A stretch of 64,000 nucleotides of DNA, from NCBI GenBank assembly GCA_035443885.1, contig DAOMNO010000002.1:62001-126000 (forward strand), read 5' to 3'. This stretch comes from DAOMNO01 sp035443885 (GTDB lineage: Bacteria > Planctomycetota > Phycisphaerae > Phycisphaerales > SM1A02). Under the pieces are notes generated by a model. That model was not told where the DNA came from. It did no database searches and saw nothing but the letters and a program-made list of their open reading frames with translations. Positions 1-9,421 of the stretch are shown in pieces; position 1 is the stretch's first letter; the number at the start of each line of letters is the position of its first letter. A program made the position numbers and the translations under genes.

Positions 1-1077
1 AAACCGATGACGCTCAAACAGCTCTCGCTGCAAGGCTTCCGGCGTCTCATACTTGCGTTGCAGACCAGCCACATCCGGCAGCCGAAGTGTTGCCATGGAG
101 CCGAGCATGGAACCATCTAGGGGCGAGATCGGCTCGACATCCCATTTCTCGCACAACATCGTGTGTGCCCAAACGGCCATCTGATGATTATGCCGACGGA
201 CAGCAGCCCAGCCGTACTGTTTTTCCATGAACTCAATCGCTGCGGGCACAGTGAGCCAGGGCGTGATGTCGCGTGTGCCCTGCCAACGAAACTCGTGCGG
301 AAATCCCTCTTCAAGGAAGTGACTGATGGTCAGCGGGTGAAGACCATTTTGTCGATCGGGCCTTGCCCACAAGAATCCTGCACCGACCGGCGCGCACGTC
401 CATTTATGCAGATTGCCCGCGTAATACGCAGCGCCGATCGATTCCACGTCAAGCTCAACCATGCCCGGCGCGTGCGCACCGTCAATCAACACATCGACGC
501 CGTGCTGATTGCACAGCGCAACGATCTCGTGAACGGGAAGCACTAGCGCAGTCGGCGAAGTGATGTGGTCAATGATGAGCAGCCGTGTGCGTTTCGTTAT
601 CGCACGATGGACCACGTCAACCACTTCGCGCGGTGAAGCGATCGGCAACGGCAATCTCGCTTCAATCGGCGTCGCACCGCAGCGGTCCCCCACCATGTGC
701 ATGGCCATGCGCACTGCGTTGTACACATGGTTGATGGTCAGCAATTCGTCGCCCGGCTGAAATGAAAGCGCGCGAAGCACAACGTTCACGCCGGCAGTCG
801 CATTCGTTACGAAGCCGAAGTTTGCAGGGCTTGCTCCGATGAAACGCCCAACCGACTCCTTGGCCCGCTGGATGGCTTCATCACGATCGAAGTGCAGAAC
901 CTGCACAGGGCTGGCTTCGAATCGATCGCGGTGCCTCTGCTGTATCTCGGCGACGGACCGGAGACGGGCACCGAAACAGCCGTGGTTGAGAAAGGCAATC
1001 GCGGGATCAAGCATCCAGTTTTGGATGATTTGGTCGCCAAGAGGACGCGGCGAGGCAACAACTGAGGCTTCAATCAT
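1..1077 (-). CDS. Aminotransferase class V (isopenicillin N epimerase-like), 3' end cut by window edge
   Basis: The minus strand is open for 359 codons from an ATG at 1077 to the window edge, so the C-terminus is missing. The protein is a PLP-dependent fold-type I enzyme of the class V aminotransferase / isopenicillin-N-epimerase-like group. It opens with a FLNHGCFG-type segment (about residues 30-37), has FVTNATAGVN for cofactor phosphate contacts, DGAHAPG carrying the PLP aspartate, and NLHKW with the Schiff-base lysine, all in the family order. The real substrate cannot be told; members include epimerases, cysteine desulfurase-like enzymes and uncharacterised proteins. The ATG is the first in-frame Met seen; the frame stays open upstream but no closer ribosome site is obvious. 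It is transcribed away from the lexA region. Confidence 0.85.
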   Translation of the reverse strand, partial: MIEASVVASPRPLGDQIIQNWMLDPAIAFLNHGCFGARLRSVAEIQQRHRDRFEASPVQVLHFDRDEAIQRAKESVGRFIGASPANFGFVTNATAGVNVVLRALSFQPGDELLTINHVYNAVRMAMHMVGDRCGATPIEARLPLPIASPREVVDVVHRAITKRTRLLIIDHITSPTALVLPVHEIVALCNQHGVDVLIDGAHAPGMVELDVESIGAAYYAGNLHKWTCAPVGAGFLWARPDRQNGLHPLTISHFLEEGFPHEFRWQGTRDITPWLTVPAAIEFMEKQYGWAAVRRHNHQMAVWAHTMLCEKWDVEPISPLDGSMLGSMATLRLPDVAGLQRKYETPEALQRELFERHRF

Positions 1078-1233
1078 GAGCGAACAATAGTCCGCCTGCT
1101 TTTCAAATGCCGTTTCTGAGGCAGAAATGGCGATTGGAAAAAAGTCTGGATTATGGACTTGCCATACGGTCAGTGTTGGGGTAACGTAGTCCAAACATCG
1201 CTTCGGCGACTTGGTTGAGAGACAGGAGCAGCC

Positions 1234-1995
1234 ATGACTATCCCGCTCGTGCAAACCGGCCCCGGAGGAAGCTACACCAATCGCTATGTTCCGCACGGCA
1301 GCCGCCTCGTGGCCACACACGGGAGCGGCAGCGAATCAAATGGCGGCGGAACCAGCGGACACTTCGGCCGGGGTCGCAGCGCTGCGCACGAGCATGAGGC
1401 TGGGGCGGATGACCACACATTCACAAAACCATCGCTGCTGGCTCGCCTTTTCGGGATCGATCGTGTCGAAATCAGTAGCGCAGCCCAACGCCGCTATGAG
1501 CAGTGTTCCACCGGACAGGTGTCGAGTTCAGACGAGCCTAGCTCCCGTGCTGTCCCGACCGTCTCATCGCTTGCTCAGGCCGCCCTTGCATGGCTTGAAG
1601 GGCAGGATGCTTCACTGAGCCGATTGTGTTCTGCTGACATTCGATTGTCGCGACGCATGCCAACCGCCGTTTCAGTTCATTCAAACGATGCTCGGCAACC
1701 TGCCGAGTTGATGTTCAAACCCGGTGCGCTCCCCACAGATGTGGCCAATGCGCTCCGATCGCCTCAAGACCGATCATCGCAGGAGATCCGCCATGAACCT
1801 CACCCCGAAGCAACTCAAGATTCTCCAGTTGATCCGCGATTCGCGGGTCGCTCACGGCTATTCCCCGACGATGCAGGAACTCGCCGACGCACTCGGTATC
1901 AGCAAAGTAACCGTGTTCGAGCACGTCGAGGCGCTGATCAAGAAAGGTGCACTGAGGCGAGAGCCGAACAAGGCTCGCTCTTTGTCCATCTGTGA
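1234..1995 (+). CDS. Hypothetical protein overlapping the start of lexA
   Basis: A 253-codon ORF starts at an ATG with a good AGGAG-like ribosome site about 8 nt upstream (1223-1229). No family is recognised. The first half is Gly/Ser/His-rich and low in order; a segment near residues 66-85 (SLLARLFGIDRVEIS) and one near 110-125 look protein-like. Codon choice looks reasonable up to about 1790, after which the frame runs about 200 nt into lexA in another phase and becomes Arg-rich, as expected for a shadow. It may be a real SOS-linked gene whose tail overlaps lexA, or a frameshifted shorter gene that ended before lexA. No characteristic domain supports either. Confidence 0.4.
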   Translation: MTIPLVQTGPGGSYTNRYVPHGSRLVATHGSGSESNGGGTSGHFGRGRSAAHEHEAGADDHTFTKPSLLARLFGIDRVEISSAAQRRYEQCSTGQVSSSDEPSSRAVPTVSSLAQAALAWLEGQDASLSRLCSADIRLSRRMPTAVSVHSNDARQPAELMFKPGALPTDVANALRSPQDRSSQEIRHEPHPEATQDSPVDPRFAGRSRLFPDDAGTRRRTRYQQSNRVRARRGADQERCTEARAEQGSLFVHL

Positions 1996-2410
1996 TGACG
2001 CCGTAGTGCCGGATGAGGCACAGCCTCTCACGTTCCCACTCGTAGGCAAGATTGCTGCTGGCTATCCCATTGAGAAGTTTGAGCAATCCGACCGCCTGAG
2101 TCTTGAAGAAATCTTCGGGCCGCGCATCGGGCAGCGCGTCGGCAGTTTCGCGCTGCGCGTTGATGGCGACTCCATGCGCGATGAAGGCATTCTTGATGGC
2201 GACTACGTGATCGTTGAACGACGCGAAACTGCCCGAAACGGCGAGCGGGTTGTCGCGCTCCTGCCGGATGGCGAAACGACGCTCAAGACGTTCTACCGCG
2301 AACCGGACGGCCGCATTCGCCTGCAACCCGCTAACCCAGCGTTCAAACCGATCATCGTGAGCGATTGCAAGGTGCAGGGCGTGGTCATCGGTGTCATGCG
2401 GCGCTATTGA
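1793..2410 (+). CDS. lexA: LexA repressor (SOS response)
   Basis: LexA represses DNA-damage-inducible genes and cuts itself when RecA filaments form. The 205-residue protein has the usual size and order: an N-terminal winged helix (residues 1-65, with the YSPTMQELADALGIS recognition region), then the S24 peptidase domain. The Ala-Gly cleavage site is visible at about A89-G90, the catalytic Ser127 in DGDSM and the catalytic Lys165 in ETTLKTF. The start was set at the ATG with AGGAG at 1781-1785, which gives the normal N-terminus; the longer in-frame extension (from 1724) lacks family resemblance. I could not identify a LexA operator upstream by eye. The gene may share a transcript with the ORF at 1234. 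Confidence 0.95.
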   Translation: MNLTPKQLKILQLIRDSRVAHGYSPTMQELADALGISKVTVFEHVEALIKKGALRREPNKARSLSICDDAVVPDEAQPLTFPLVGKIAAGYPIEKFEQSDRLSLEEIFGPRIGQRVGSFALRVDGDSMRDEGILDGDYVIVERRETARNGERVVALLPDGETTLKTFYREPDGRIRLQPANPAFKPIIVSDCKVQGVVIGVMRRY

Positions 2411-2445
2411 GTCTGGCGTTGTTGCTAGCGTTTCAGGAGGGATAT

Positions 2446-3267
2446 TCACGCATCCGAACAGGCGGCCGCATCCAGATACCACCTAAGCTCGCCGTTCAGC
2501 GGATGAACTCCGCGAATCGGAAGTTCATCCACCGTGCCATCCCGACGGGCAACACGGCGCAACACCGCAGCTTTTTTGGTACCGGTTACCATGACGGCAA
2601 TCAGTCTCGCTGAGTTGATGAGCGGCAGTGTCATTGTGATGCGGTCCGGCGGCACGACATTTCGACCTTGATTGACAAGCACAAAACGCTCCCGCTCTCG
2701 CACGGGGGCAGTGTGCGGAAACAGGCTCGCCGTGTGGCCGTCTTCGCCCATGCCGAGCAGCACGTAGTCAAGCCGATCCTGCCCTTTTTCCCGCCATGCG
2801 AGAGCCTCGCGCAATTGTCGCTCGTAATCAACATCCGGTGCATCCACCAGCGGCGGCATGGGATGAACCTGCTCCACCGGGATATCTGCATGTTCCACGA
2901 TGGTTTCGTGAATCATGTGATAATTCGAACGATCGTCGTCGAACGGAACGCGCCGCTCATCCACAAGCCAGAGATGTGTTCGCCGCCAAGGCAGTCTGCG
3001 GTAGTTCGGGTCGTACATCAGCCGCTCATAAAGCGGCTGTGGCGTCGAGCCGCCGGAGAGCGCAAGATGGAAATCACCGAACTGCCTCACACAGTTTTCA
3101 GCATGGACGACGAGATCGGCGGCCAGCAGATCGATCAGCTCATCAACGGATGCAGCGACGATCACCTGTCCTGGCAGCTCTGGCGCGGCGGGCAGTGCGT
3201 CGGCAAACCCATAAGGCTCGGCGGCAGCTGCACTTTGCGGATCGGGATCAGGTCGGCGAGTCGGCAT
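2446..3267 (-). CDS. pgl: 6-phosphogluconolactonase
   Basis: It hydrolyses 6-phosphogluconolactone to 6-phosphogluconate in the oxidative pentose phosphate pathway, in the cytoplasm. The 273-residue protein matches the SOL/DevB family: LALSGGSTPQPLYERL (phosphate-binding loop), WLVDERRVPFDDDRSN, and LLGMGEDGHTASLFP in the expected order. The first ~35 residues are a Pro/Ala-rich extension, so translation might start later, although the ATG at 3267 is the only upstream Met. It converges on lexA with 35 nt between stops and no terminator seen, and diverges from the gene at 3353. No zwf or gnd lies in the window. Confidence 0.93.
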   Translation of the reverse strand: MPTRRPDPDPQSAAAAEPYGFADALPAAPELPGQVIVAASVDELIDLLAADLVVHAENCVRQFGDFHLALSGGSTPQPLYERLMYDPNYRRLPWRRTHLWLVDERRVPFDDDRSNYHMIHETIVEHADIPVEQVHPMPPLVDAPDVDYERQLREALAWREKGQDRLDYVLLGMGEDGHTASLFPHTAPVRERERFVLVNQGRNVVPPDRITMTLPLINSARLIAVMVTGTKKAAVLRRVARRDGTVDELPIRGVHPLNGELRWYLDAAACSDA

Positions 3268-3352
3268 CAGTCAAGGCATCATTGCAGCGCAGCGTCAGAT
3301 TAGCCAGTCGGGGCAGGCGAATCGCTATAGTGTCGCCACGAAGGAGACGCCC

Positions 3353-5188
3353 ATGATTACTCGTCGAATCGGCAGACTTCTGCGCGGCAAAGCGACCCCC
3401 GTGCAACTGATGATGGCCTGCATTCTCGGCTCCATGCTCGGTTTCATGCCGGGGTTTCAGCAAGCGCCGGGAATGATGATCTCCCTCGTTTTCCTGCTGA
3501 TGATCCTCAACGCCAATCTATTCCTCGCAGGTATCAGCGCTCTGTTGGCAATGTTTATCGCATTGCTGGTTATTCCTGTTACCTTTCAACTCGGCCGTCT
3601 GCTTCTTGATGGCCCACTCGCGGGGCTGTTCGGTTTTCTCATCAATGCACCGGTTACTGCCCTGTTCGGTTTCGAGTACTACCTCACCACAGGCGGCATG
3701 GTGATGGGCCTGCTCGTGGGCATCGCGATCGGTGTGCTCATCGTCCGCGCCATCACAGCTTTCCGCAAGAAGATGAGCCAGCTTGAACAAGGCTCGGAAC
3801 GATACAAGACGCTCACCTCAAAGTGGTACATCAAGCTGTTCACATTCGTCTTTGTCGGCGGCGGACACGGCAAACTCACCTATGAAGACCTGCTTCAACG
3901 CAAGGTTGGCAACCCGATACGTGTGCTGGGTGTCATCGCCGTTGCGCTGCTCATCGTGCTGCTTGTCATTGTGCAGCAGTTCGCAGCAGGCCCGATCGTG
4001 ATCGCCTCGCTCAAGCGAGGCGTCGAACGCGCTAACGGCGCAACGGTTGACATTCAAAACGCCGAACTCAACCTGCGCGAAGGGCGATTGGTCATCACCG
4101 GCCTCGCCATGGCGGACGCCAACGATCTCTCGACTGATCTGTTGCGCGCCGATCGACTTGAAGGCGATATCAGTGCCACGGACCTGCTTCGCAAGCGCAT
4201 CGCACTCGATCAGATCACTCTGGTCAACGCCACGACCGGCGAAAAGCGAGCTGTGCCCGGCAGACTGGTCGGCCGCACAACGCAGCCTTCCAAAGATGAT
4301 CCGAGCATTACGCTTCCCGATGAGAAGACGCTCGGCGACTACATCGAACAGGCCGAAGCATGGAAAGAGCGGCTGGCTCGCGTGCGCGACTGGCTGGAAA
4401 CGCTTTCGGGAACGGATGAAGATGCTGAGGCCAACGCAGCCAAACGGTCCGAATCGCTCCGCGAGCGTTTGCGACGTGAGATACGCGAACACGGCTACGC
4501 TCGCGTGCGTGCCGATCACCATATTAAGGGCGCACCGACATTTGCGATCCATCGACTTGACGCAGAGAAGGTTCGTGCTGCAAAGCTTGAAGGCGCAACA
4601 TTGGATATTCGCGGGCGAAATCTCTCAACACATCCTCATCTCAGCGAAGCCGCCCCGGCACTCCTCATCACGTCAAGCGATGATCGGCTGCTGCTCGACC
4701 TCTCGCTTGCCCACGCGCTGCCGGGCGGTGGAGCAAGCTCGCTCAAGTTTCACTATCGCGGCCTTGCGACGGATGACTTTGCAAAACACTTGTCGGTTGC
4801 GGGTGCGAAGCCACTGCAAGGCGGCACGATCGACGTGGCCACCGAAGGCACCTACGCTGCGGGCGGATGGATCAACCTGCCGCTGACTGCCACGCTCCAC
4901 AACGTCAATCTCTCTATCGCCGGCTCGAATGCAAGGAAGATCGATCGACTGACGGTGCCGATCGGCGTACGCGGCCCGATCGACCAGCCTCGCATCACCC
5001 TGGATGACAAAGCTCTTGCGGATGCACTGGTTAAAGCAGGCGCATCAGAACTCGCAGGACGGCTCAATGAAAAGGTCGGCGGCAAACTCGACGACAAGCT
5101 GGACGATCTTGGCGACAAACTGCCGGGTGGACTTCGCGACACCATCCGTGACGGTGCAGGCGGTCTGCTGCCACGCCGAAATCAGTAG
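3353..5188 (+). CDS. Membrane protein fusing a TIGR03546-like and a TIGR03545/AsmA-like domain
   Basis: A 611-residue protein with a good AAGGAG site before the ATG. Residues ~1-140 form a multi-span membrane domain (hydrophobic runs near 18-75 and 112-135) resembling, from memory, the small family TIGR03546. After a linker, a further membrane span (about 192-212) is followed by a periplasmic-looking region with AsmA-like features (ATVDIQNAELNLREG, LRADRLEGDIS), a charged segment (~325-385), and a Lys/Asp-rich tail with repeated GGKLDDKLDDLGDKL. This second half resembles TIGR03545, which is normally encoded by the neighbouring gene. Both families are uncharacterised; an envelope or outer-membrane biogenesis role is plausible because AsmA-type proteins work there. 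The family assignment is recollection, not a search. Confidence 0.75.
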   Translation: MITRRIGRLLRGKATPVQLMMACILGSMLGFMPGFQQAPGMMISLVFLLMILNANLFLAGISALLAMFIALLVIPVTFQLGRLLLDGPLAGLFGFLINAPVTALFGFEYYLTTGGMVMGLLVGIAIGVLIVRAITAFRKKMSQLEQGSERYKTLTSKWYIKLFTFVFVGGGHGKLTYEDLLQRKVGNPIRVLGVIAVALLIVLLVIVQQFAAGPIVIASLKRGVERANGATVDIQNAELNLREGRLVITGLAMADANDLSTDLLRADRLEGDISATDLLRKRIALDQITLVNATTGEKRAVPGRLVGRTTQPSKDDPSITLPDEKTLGDYIEQAEAWKERLARVRDWLETLSGTDEDAEANAAKRSESLRERLRREIREHGYARVRADHHIKGAPTFAIHRLDAEKVRAAKLEGATLDIRGRNLSTHPHLSEAAPALLITSSDDRLLLDLSLAHALPGGGASSLKFHYRGLATDDFAKHLSVAGAKPLQGGTIDVATEGTYAAGGWINLPLTATLHNVNLSIAGSNARKIDRLTVPIGVRGPIDQPRITLDDKALADALVKAGASELAGRLNEKVGGKLDDKLDDLGDKLPGGLRDTIRDGAGGLLPRRNQ

Positions 5189-5197
5189 GGAACGGCC

Positions 5198-6271
5198 TCA
5201 ACCCCCTTTGCTCGAAGGCGGCAGGAAAACCGAGTACCCTCCTTCGCCCGCTCCAAGAATAGCAATTGCTGCAGCCTCGCGCGCTTCAATGGGCACTCCA
5301 AACTCATCACTCATTCGAATCGGCAGAACTGCAACCGTTTCTATCTGGCTCACCAGCGTGCGGTTTCTGGCGCCGCCGCCTGCAACAACTATCTCGCCGA
5401 CGCCAACGCGTTGTGCTGTTTCACCGATGCACTGTGCGATAGCGCGTACTGCCGTAGCTGCAAGCTCTGCGGGGGTGAGTGAATGCAGATGGTTGTGAAC
5501 CCACGCCTGCGCTTCATCGCCTGTACCAAGCGATCGGCCTGCATCCCGCTGCTGCCGAAGGATGCGCAACAGCTCCGAAGAGGCTACAGCATCGGATTGT
5601 CCGCATCGTGCTGCTGCGCCGTCCTCATCAAACTTCTGCTTCAAAGCGAGCCGTGCAACCGCATCGAGCACTTGATTGCACGCGCACACATCAAAGCCGC
5701 GCACACGTGCTGATGCATCGCTTGCGGAGCCGTCATCGCGAGGCAGGATGGTCATATTGCAATAGCCGCCAAGATTGATGACGGCGCGAGCGACATGAGC
5801 ATCGCGATACAGCATCCAATCCGCAGGCGGCGTTATCGGCGCCCCCTGACCACCCTGCGCAAGGTCCGCCTGACGCAGATCGCTGACGACTGGAACGCCG
5901 AAACGAACCGCAATTGGAGCAGGATTCATAAGCTGCCAGGAGACCGGCGGAGCATGAAAAACCGTCTGCCCATGCACGACGATCCGATCGACCGGCTCTC
6001 CGCCCAGCAGTTCAGCAATGACGTCCGCATGAAGTGCCCCGAACGCCAAGGCAATCTTCGCCATCTCACCTGCGGGCACCGGCCTTTGCTCTGCAACCTC
6101 GCGCAGGGATTGAGCCAGAATGCCCAATGGTCGGCTGATGTGCCGCAGCACCTGAGCGCGACAATGTGGACCGCAGCCCTCCAACCGCACCAGCGCAGCA
6201 TCAATGCCGTCGATGCTTGTGCCGGTCATCACACCGACGATACGTCGAGAATCACGTTGCTGATGCGTCAT
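5198..6271 (-). CDS. anmK: Anhydro-N-acetylmuramic acid kinase
   Basis: AnmK opens and phosphorylates 1,6-anhydro-MurNAc from recycled peptidoglycan to give MurNAc-6-phosphate. The 357-residue length is typical. Near the N-terminus the motif GVMTGTSIDGIDAALV is diagnostic; further on come VHGQTVFHAPP, VSDLRQADLAQGGQGAP (with the catalytic Asp) and the late VVAGGGARNRTL motif of the sugar-kinase fold. It ends 9 nt after the convergent gene at 5188 and diverges from the epimerase at 6354. No murQ etherase is seen nearby. It fits an organism that makes and recycles a murein wall, as the mur genes at 24.5-28.6 kb also indicate. Confidence 0.95.
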   Translation of the reverse strand: MTHQQRDSRRIVGVMTGTSIDGIDAALVRLEGCGPHCRAQVLRHISRPLGILAQSLREVAEQRPVPAGEMAKIALAFGALHADVIAELLGGEPVDRIVVHGQTVFHAPPVSWQLMNPAPIAVRFGVPVVSDLRQADLAQGGQGAPITPPADWMLYRDAHVARAVINLGGYCNMTILPRDDGSASDASARVRGFDVCACNQVLDAVARLALKQKFDEDGAAARCGQSDAVASSELLRILRQQRDAGRSLGTGDEAQAWVHNHLHSLTPAELAATAVRAIAQCIGETAQRVGVGEIVVAGGGARNRTLVSQIETVAVLPIRMSDEFGVPIEAREAAAIAILGAGEGGYSVFLPPSSKGG

Positions 6272-6353
6272 CCTTCAGATGGTGACGCGCCGCCGAGGTT
6301 CGCACAAGCCCCGCCGAGCAAAACCCGATATGCTGAGGCACAGTCAGATTCCC

Positions 6354-7325
6354 ATGAAACGAGTTCTTGTTACAGGCGGTGCAGGGTTTCTCGGTTCGCA
6401 CTTGTGCGATCGGCTGGTCGCGCGCGGAGATGATGTCATCTGTCTCGACAACTTCTTCACCAGTCAGAAATCGAACGTCAGGCATTTGCTGGAGCAGCCA
6501 AACTTTGAACTCCTCCGGCATGATGTAACCGAGCCGTTCAATATTGAAGTGGATGAGATTTACAATCTTGCGTGTCCAGCCGCGCCGGGGCACTACCAGT
6601 ATGACCCCGTCAAGACAACCAAGACGAGCATGCTCGGCGCGCTTCATGTGCTCGAACTTGCTCAGCGGATGGGCGCAACGGTGTTTCACGCTTCGACCAG
6701 TGAAGTGTACGGCGATCCTGACGTGCACCCTCAGCCTGAAACGTATCGAGGCAACGTAAACCCGATCGGCCCGCGCGCCTGCTACGATGAAGGCAAGCGC
6801 GTTGCGGAAACACTCATGTTCGATTTCCACCGCACGCGACGAGTGAAAATCCGCGTCGCTCGAATCTTCAACACCTACGGCCCGCGAATGCATCCCTATG
6901 ACGGCCGCGTGGTGTCCAACTTCATTCGGCAGGCACTGGGGGGAGAAGATATCTGCATGTACGGCGACGGCACGCAGACTCGCTCGTTCTGCTATGTCGA
7001 TGACCTGATCGACGGATTTCTGCGATTCATGGACAGTTCCGCAGAAATAACGGGGCCGATCAACCTCGGCAATCCGACCGAGTTCACCATTCGGGAACTT
7101 GCGGAGATGGTCGTCGAACTGACCGGCTCCTCATCGCGCATCATCGTCAATGCGAGGCCGCTGCCTCAGGATGACCCACTGCAGCGCAAGCCGGATATTA
7201 CTCGAGCGCAAACACAACTCGGCTGGTCGCCGACTGTGCCATTGCGTCAAGGTCTGCAACAGACGATCGAGTGGTTCCGTTCCGTGAACCTCGCTGAGTT
7301 CCGCGCACCGACACCGAACTATTGA
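6354..7325 (+). CDS. NAD-dependent epimerase/dehydratase, UDP-glucuronate decarboxylase type
   Basis: A 323-residue extended SDR protein. It has the Rossmann motif GGAGFLG (8-14), a conserved D32-N33 after strand 2, NLACPAAPGHYQYDP (typical of UDP-xylose synthases), the STSEVYGDP active-site loop, and the catalytic pair Y144-x3-K148. RIFNTYGPRM and QTRSFCYVDDLIDG also match the UXS group. The likely reaction is UDP-glucuronate to UDP-xylose plus CO2, feeding surface polysaccharide or glycan synthesis. The start is the Met directly before the Rossmann strand; upstream in-frame codons (from 6279) have no family resemblance. Transcribed divergently from anmK. Confidence 0.9.
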   Translation: MKRVLVTGGAGFLGSHLCDRLVARGDDVICLDNFFTSQKSNVRHLLEQPNFELLRHDVTEPFNIEVDEIYNLACPAAPGHYQYDPVKTTKTSMLGALHVLELAQRMGATVFHASTSEVYGDPDVHPQPETYRGNVNPIGPRACYDEGKRVAETLMFDFHRTRRVKIRVARIFNTYGPRMHPYDGRVVSNFIRQALGGEDICMYGDGTQTRSFCYVDDLIDGFLRFMDSSAEITGPINLGNPTEFTIRELAEMVVELTGSSSRIIVNARPLPQDDPLQRKPDITRAQTQLGWSPTVPLRQGLQQTIEWFRSVNLAEFRAPTPNY

Positions 7326-7336
7326 CGTGCGTCGCG

Positions 7337-9421
7337 TTACTCACCTGACTTGAGCGTCACATCAATGACGATTTCCTCGCTGTTGCGAATCACGGTCAGC
7401 TTGACTACATCGCCGGGCCTGTGCTTCTGAAGGCTCTCAAAAAGACCTCTCATGCCATCAAGCGGCTCGCCATCCCACGCGATGATGACATCGCCGCGCT
7501 GGATGCCTGCATCCGCAGCGCTTGTTCCGATGGAAACTTCGTCCACCAGCACGCCCGCCGCACCTTCATCACCCATGCCAGGGCGAATACCAAGCCGAAC
7601 TGGCGCGTAGCCGCGATCCTCGGTGCGAGCCTGACCGGGAACCGACCACGTGAGCGTTCGCGGCTGGGCAGCGATGTCCATCGTGATGTCATGAATCATC
7701 AGCAGCACATCGCGTGCGCCGGCCGGATTGACGGTGTACGCCTTGTCAGACGGCGCGTGATACTCCGGATGCATGCCAGAGAAGAAATGCACCGCAGGCA
7801 CATTGACACGGTGGAAACTCGCATCATCAGAGCGGCCGCTGCCGGACTGGCTCACGGCGACCGTCAACCCGCTGCTTTCGAAGTGCGGGGTAAGGATTCG
7901 ATCAAACTCCGCAGCCGTGCCGACGCCGAGCACTGAAACACTTCGATCCCGCACGCGGCCGATCATGTCCATGTTGAGCAGACAACTGATGGAATCAAGC
8001 GGAACAGTGGGATTGTTGGCGTAATAGCGCGAACCGTGCAGGCCGGACTCTTCCGCACTAAACGCGATGAAAAGAATCGAGCGGAGATTCGCGTCTTTAT
8101 CTGCTTTGGCATACGCCTCGGAGAGCGTTTTCGCCAGAATGAGCAGGCCCGCGCTGCCCGATGCGTTGTCATCCGCACCGGGATGAAGTTGGCCGCGATA
8201 CTGAGGCGAGGTACCAAACTGACCCATGCCGACATGGTCCAGATGTGCGCCGATGACAATCCATTCATTGGCGTATCGCCCCTTGCCGCGCAGCACGCCG
8301 CCGACGTTGGCGGTTTCGATTCCCGCCCGCGCGCCGCCTCGCGTTACGGTGCACGCGAGTGTTACCTGCGCGCTGTTAGGCAAATGAACCGTCGTCGCCT
8401 CTCCGCTATCCGCCTTGCGTCGCCACGCAAGCAGATTGCCCGCTTCCGGCGCGGCTTTGGCAAGAATCCTCTCCGCCGCATCCGGAGTCATTTGAATGAC
8501 CGGAATCGTCAGGGGCGGGCCGAACTGGCTGCTCCGCGTAATCGACTCTAGGCCGCTCGCTCCATCAACCGCTCCGGGCGGATTCACGAGGATGATGCCT
8601 GCTGCATTGCGCTCACGGAGATTCCGCAACTTGTTGGCGATATTCGCATGGGTGCTGAAACGTTGAGTCGCCCACTGACTTGTGCCGCCCTCGTTCAGTG
8701 GTTCATAGCGAAAGACCATCGCGATGCGGCCAGTCAGGTCTGTGTCGTCATCAAAGCTGGTGTACCCGCCCTCGCCATCCGTGATGCCATAGCCAACGAA
8801 GCTCACGGGGGCCGTCAGGCGACCGCTGCCAGAAACGCCAAGTACGGCAAAATCGGTTCGCTCCCGCAAATCCTGTCCGTTGAGAGCGACTTGAACTTCA
8901 CTGACGCGGGGCCTCATTCGATCACCGCCTGAGCTGAAGCTGAAAGGCTGGCGATAGCTGATCCAATTGGCCGACGTCTCAACCGCTCCGCCAGGCGTTT
9001 CCGTAACCACCGGGAACGCAGGCTCCAAGCCGTACTGCTTGTAGTAGAACTCCACATACTCCTTCGCCAGTTCCATGCCGCGCGATTCGGGCACACGCCC
9101 CTCAAAGAACGGGTTGGCCAGCGTCTGCACGTGCTGATACCACAGTGTGGCGATCGGGCCGATGTCCTCAAAGATCTGACGGAGATCGACGGTTTCCGCA
9201 TCGACCCGCACCGCAGTGTTTTCAGGTGAGAAACTGATGACGTTCAGCGGAGCGTTAACGACTGTACCTTGCCTCGTACCCCGTACTTCAGCCGGATGAA
9301 CTGGGTCGTCGCCCCGGCGGGAAGCGTCCATTGAGGCACAGGCCACCCATGTTCCGCTGCCAATGAGAACCGAAGCGAGGATGAGATTGGAACGTCGAAG
9401 TACGGTGGGTCGCTTATCCAT
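7337..9421 (-). CDS. Secreted M28 zinc aminopeptidase with PA and PDZ domains
   Basis: A 694-residue exported peptidase. The ATG at 9421 has a CAGGAG site and is followed by a basic stretch, a hydrophobic run and Val-Ala-Cys, so it may be a lipoprotein (the lipobox is imperfect). A PA-like region (about residues 190-320, GYGITDGEGGY) precedes the M28 domain. Zinc ligands are visible in HLDHVG, ADDNASG, FSAEESGLHG, NMDMIGR and HPEYHAPSD. The last ~90 residues form a PDZ domain (ADAGIQRGDVIIAWDG). It probably trims peptides in the periplasm or outside the cell for nutrition. An in-frame extension to 9592 was rejected because the signal peptide would become internal. Confidence 0.9.
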   Translation of the reverse strand: MDKRPTVLRRSNLILASVLIGSGTWVACASMDASRRGDDPVHPAEVRGTRQGTVVNAPLNVISFSPENTAVRVDAETVDLRQIFEDIGPIATLWYQHVQTLANPFFEGRVPESRGMELAKEYVEFYYKQYGLEPAFPVVTETPGGAVETSANWISYRQPFSFSSGGDRMRPRVSEVQVALNGQDLRERTDFAVLGVSGSGRLTAPVSFVGYGITDGEGGYTSFDDDTDLTGRIAMVFRYEPLNEGGTSQWATQRFSTHANIANKLRNLRERNAAGIILVNPPGAVDGASGLESITRSSQFGPPLTIPVIQMTPDAAERILAKAAPEAGNLLAWRRKADSGEATTVHLPNSAQVTLACTVTRGGARAGIETANVGGVLRGKGRYANEWIVIGAHLDHVGMGQFGTSPQYRGQLHPGADDNASGSAGLLILAKTLSEAYAKADKDANLRSILFIAFSAEESGLHGSRYYANNPTVPLDSISCLLNMDMIGRVRDRSVSVLGVGTAAEFDRILTPHFESSGLTVAVSQSGSGRSDDASFHRVNVPAVHFFSGMHPEYHAPSDKAYTVNPAGARDVLLMIHDITMDIAAQPRTLTWSVPGQARTEDRGYAPVRLGIRPGMGDEGAAGVLVDEVSIGTSAADAGIQRGDVIIAWDGEPLDGMRGLFESLQKHRPGDVVKLTVIRNSEEIVIDVTLKSGE

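Noticed and set aside
1715..2482. 255-codon minus-strand ORF opposite lexA
   Set aside because: Antisense shadow of lexA; no family resemblance and no ribosome site.
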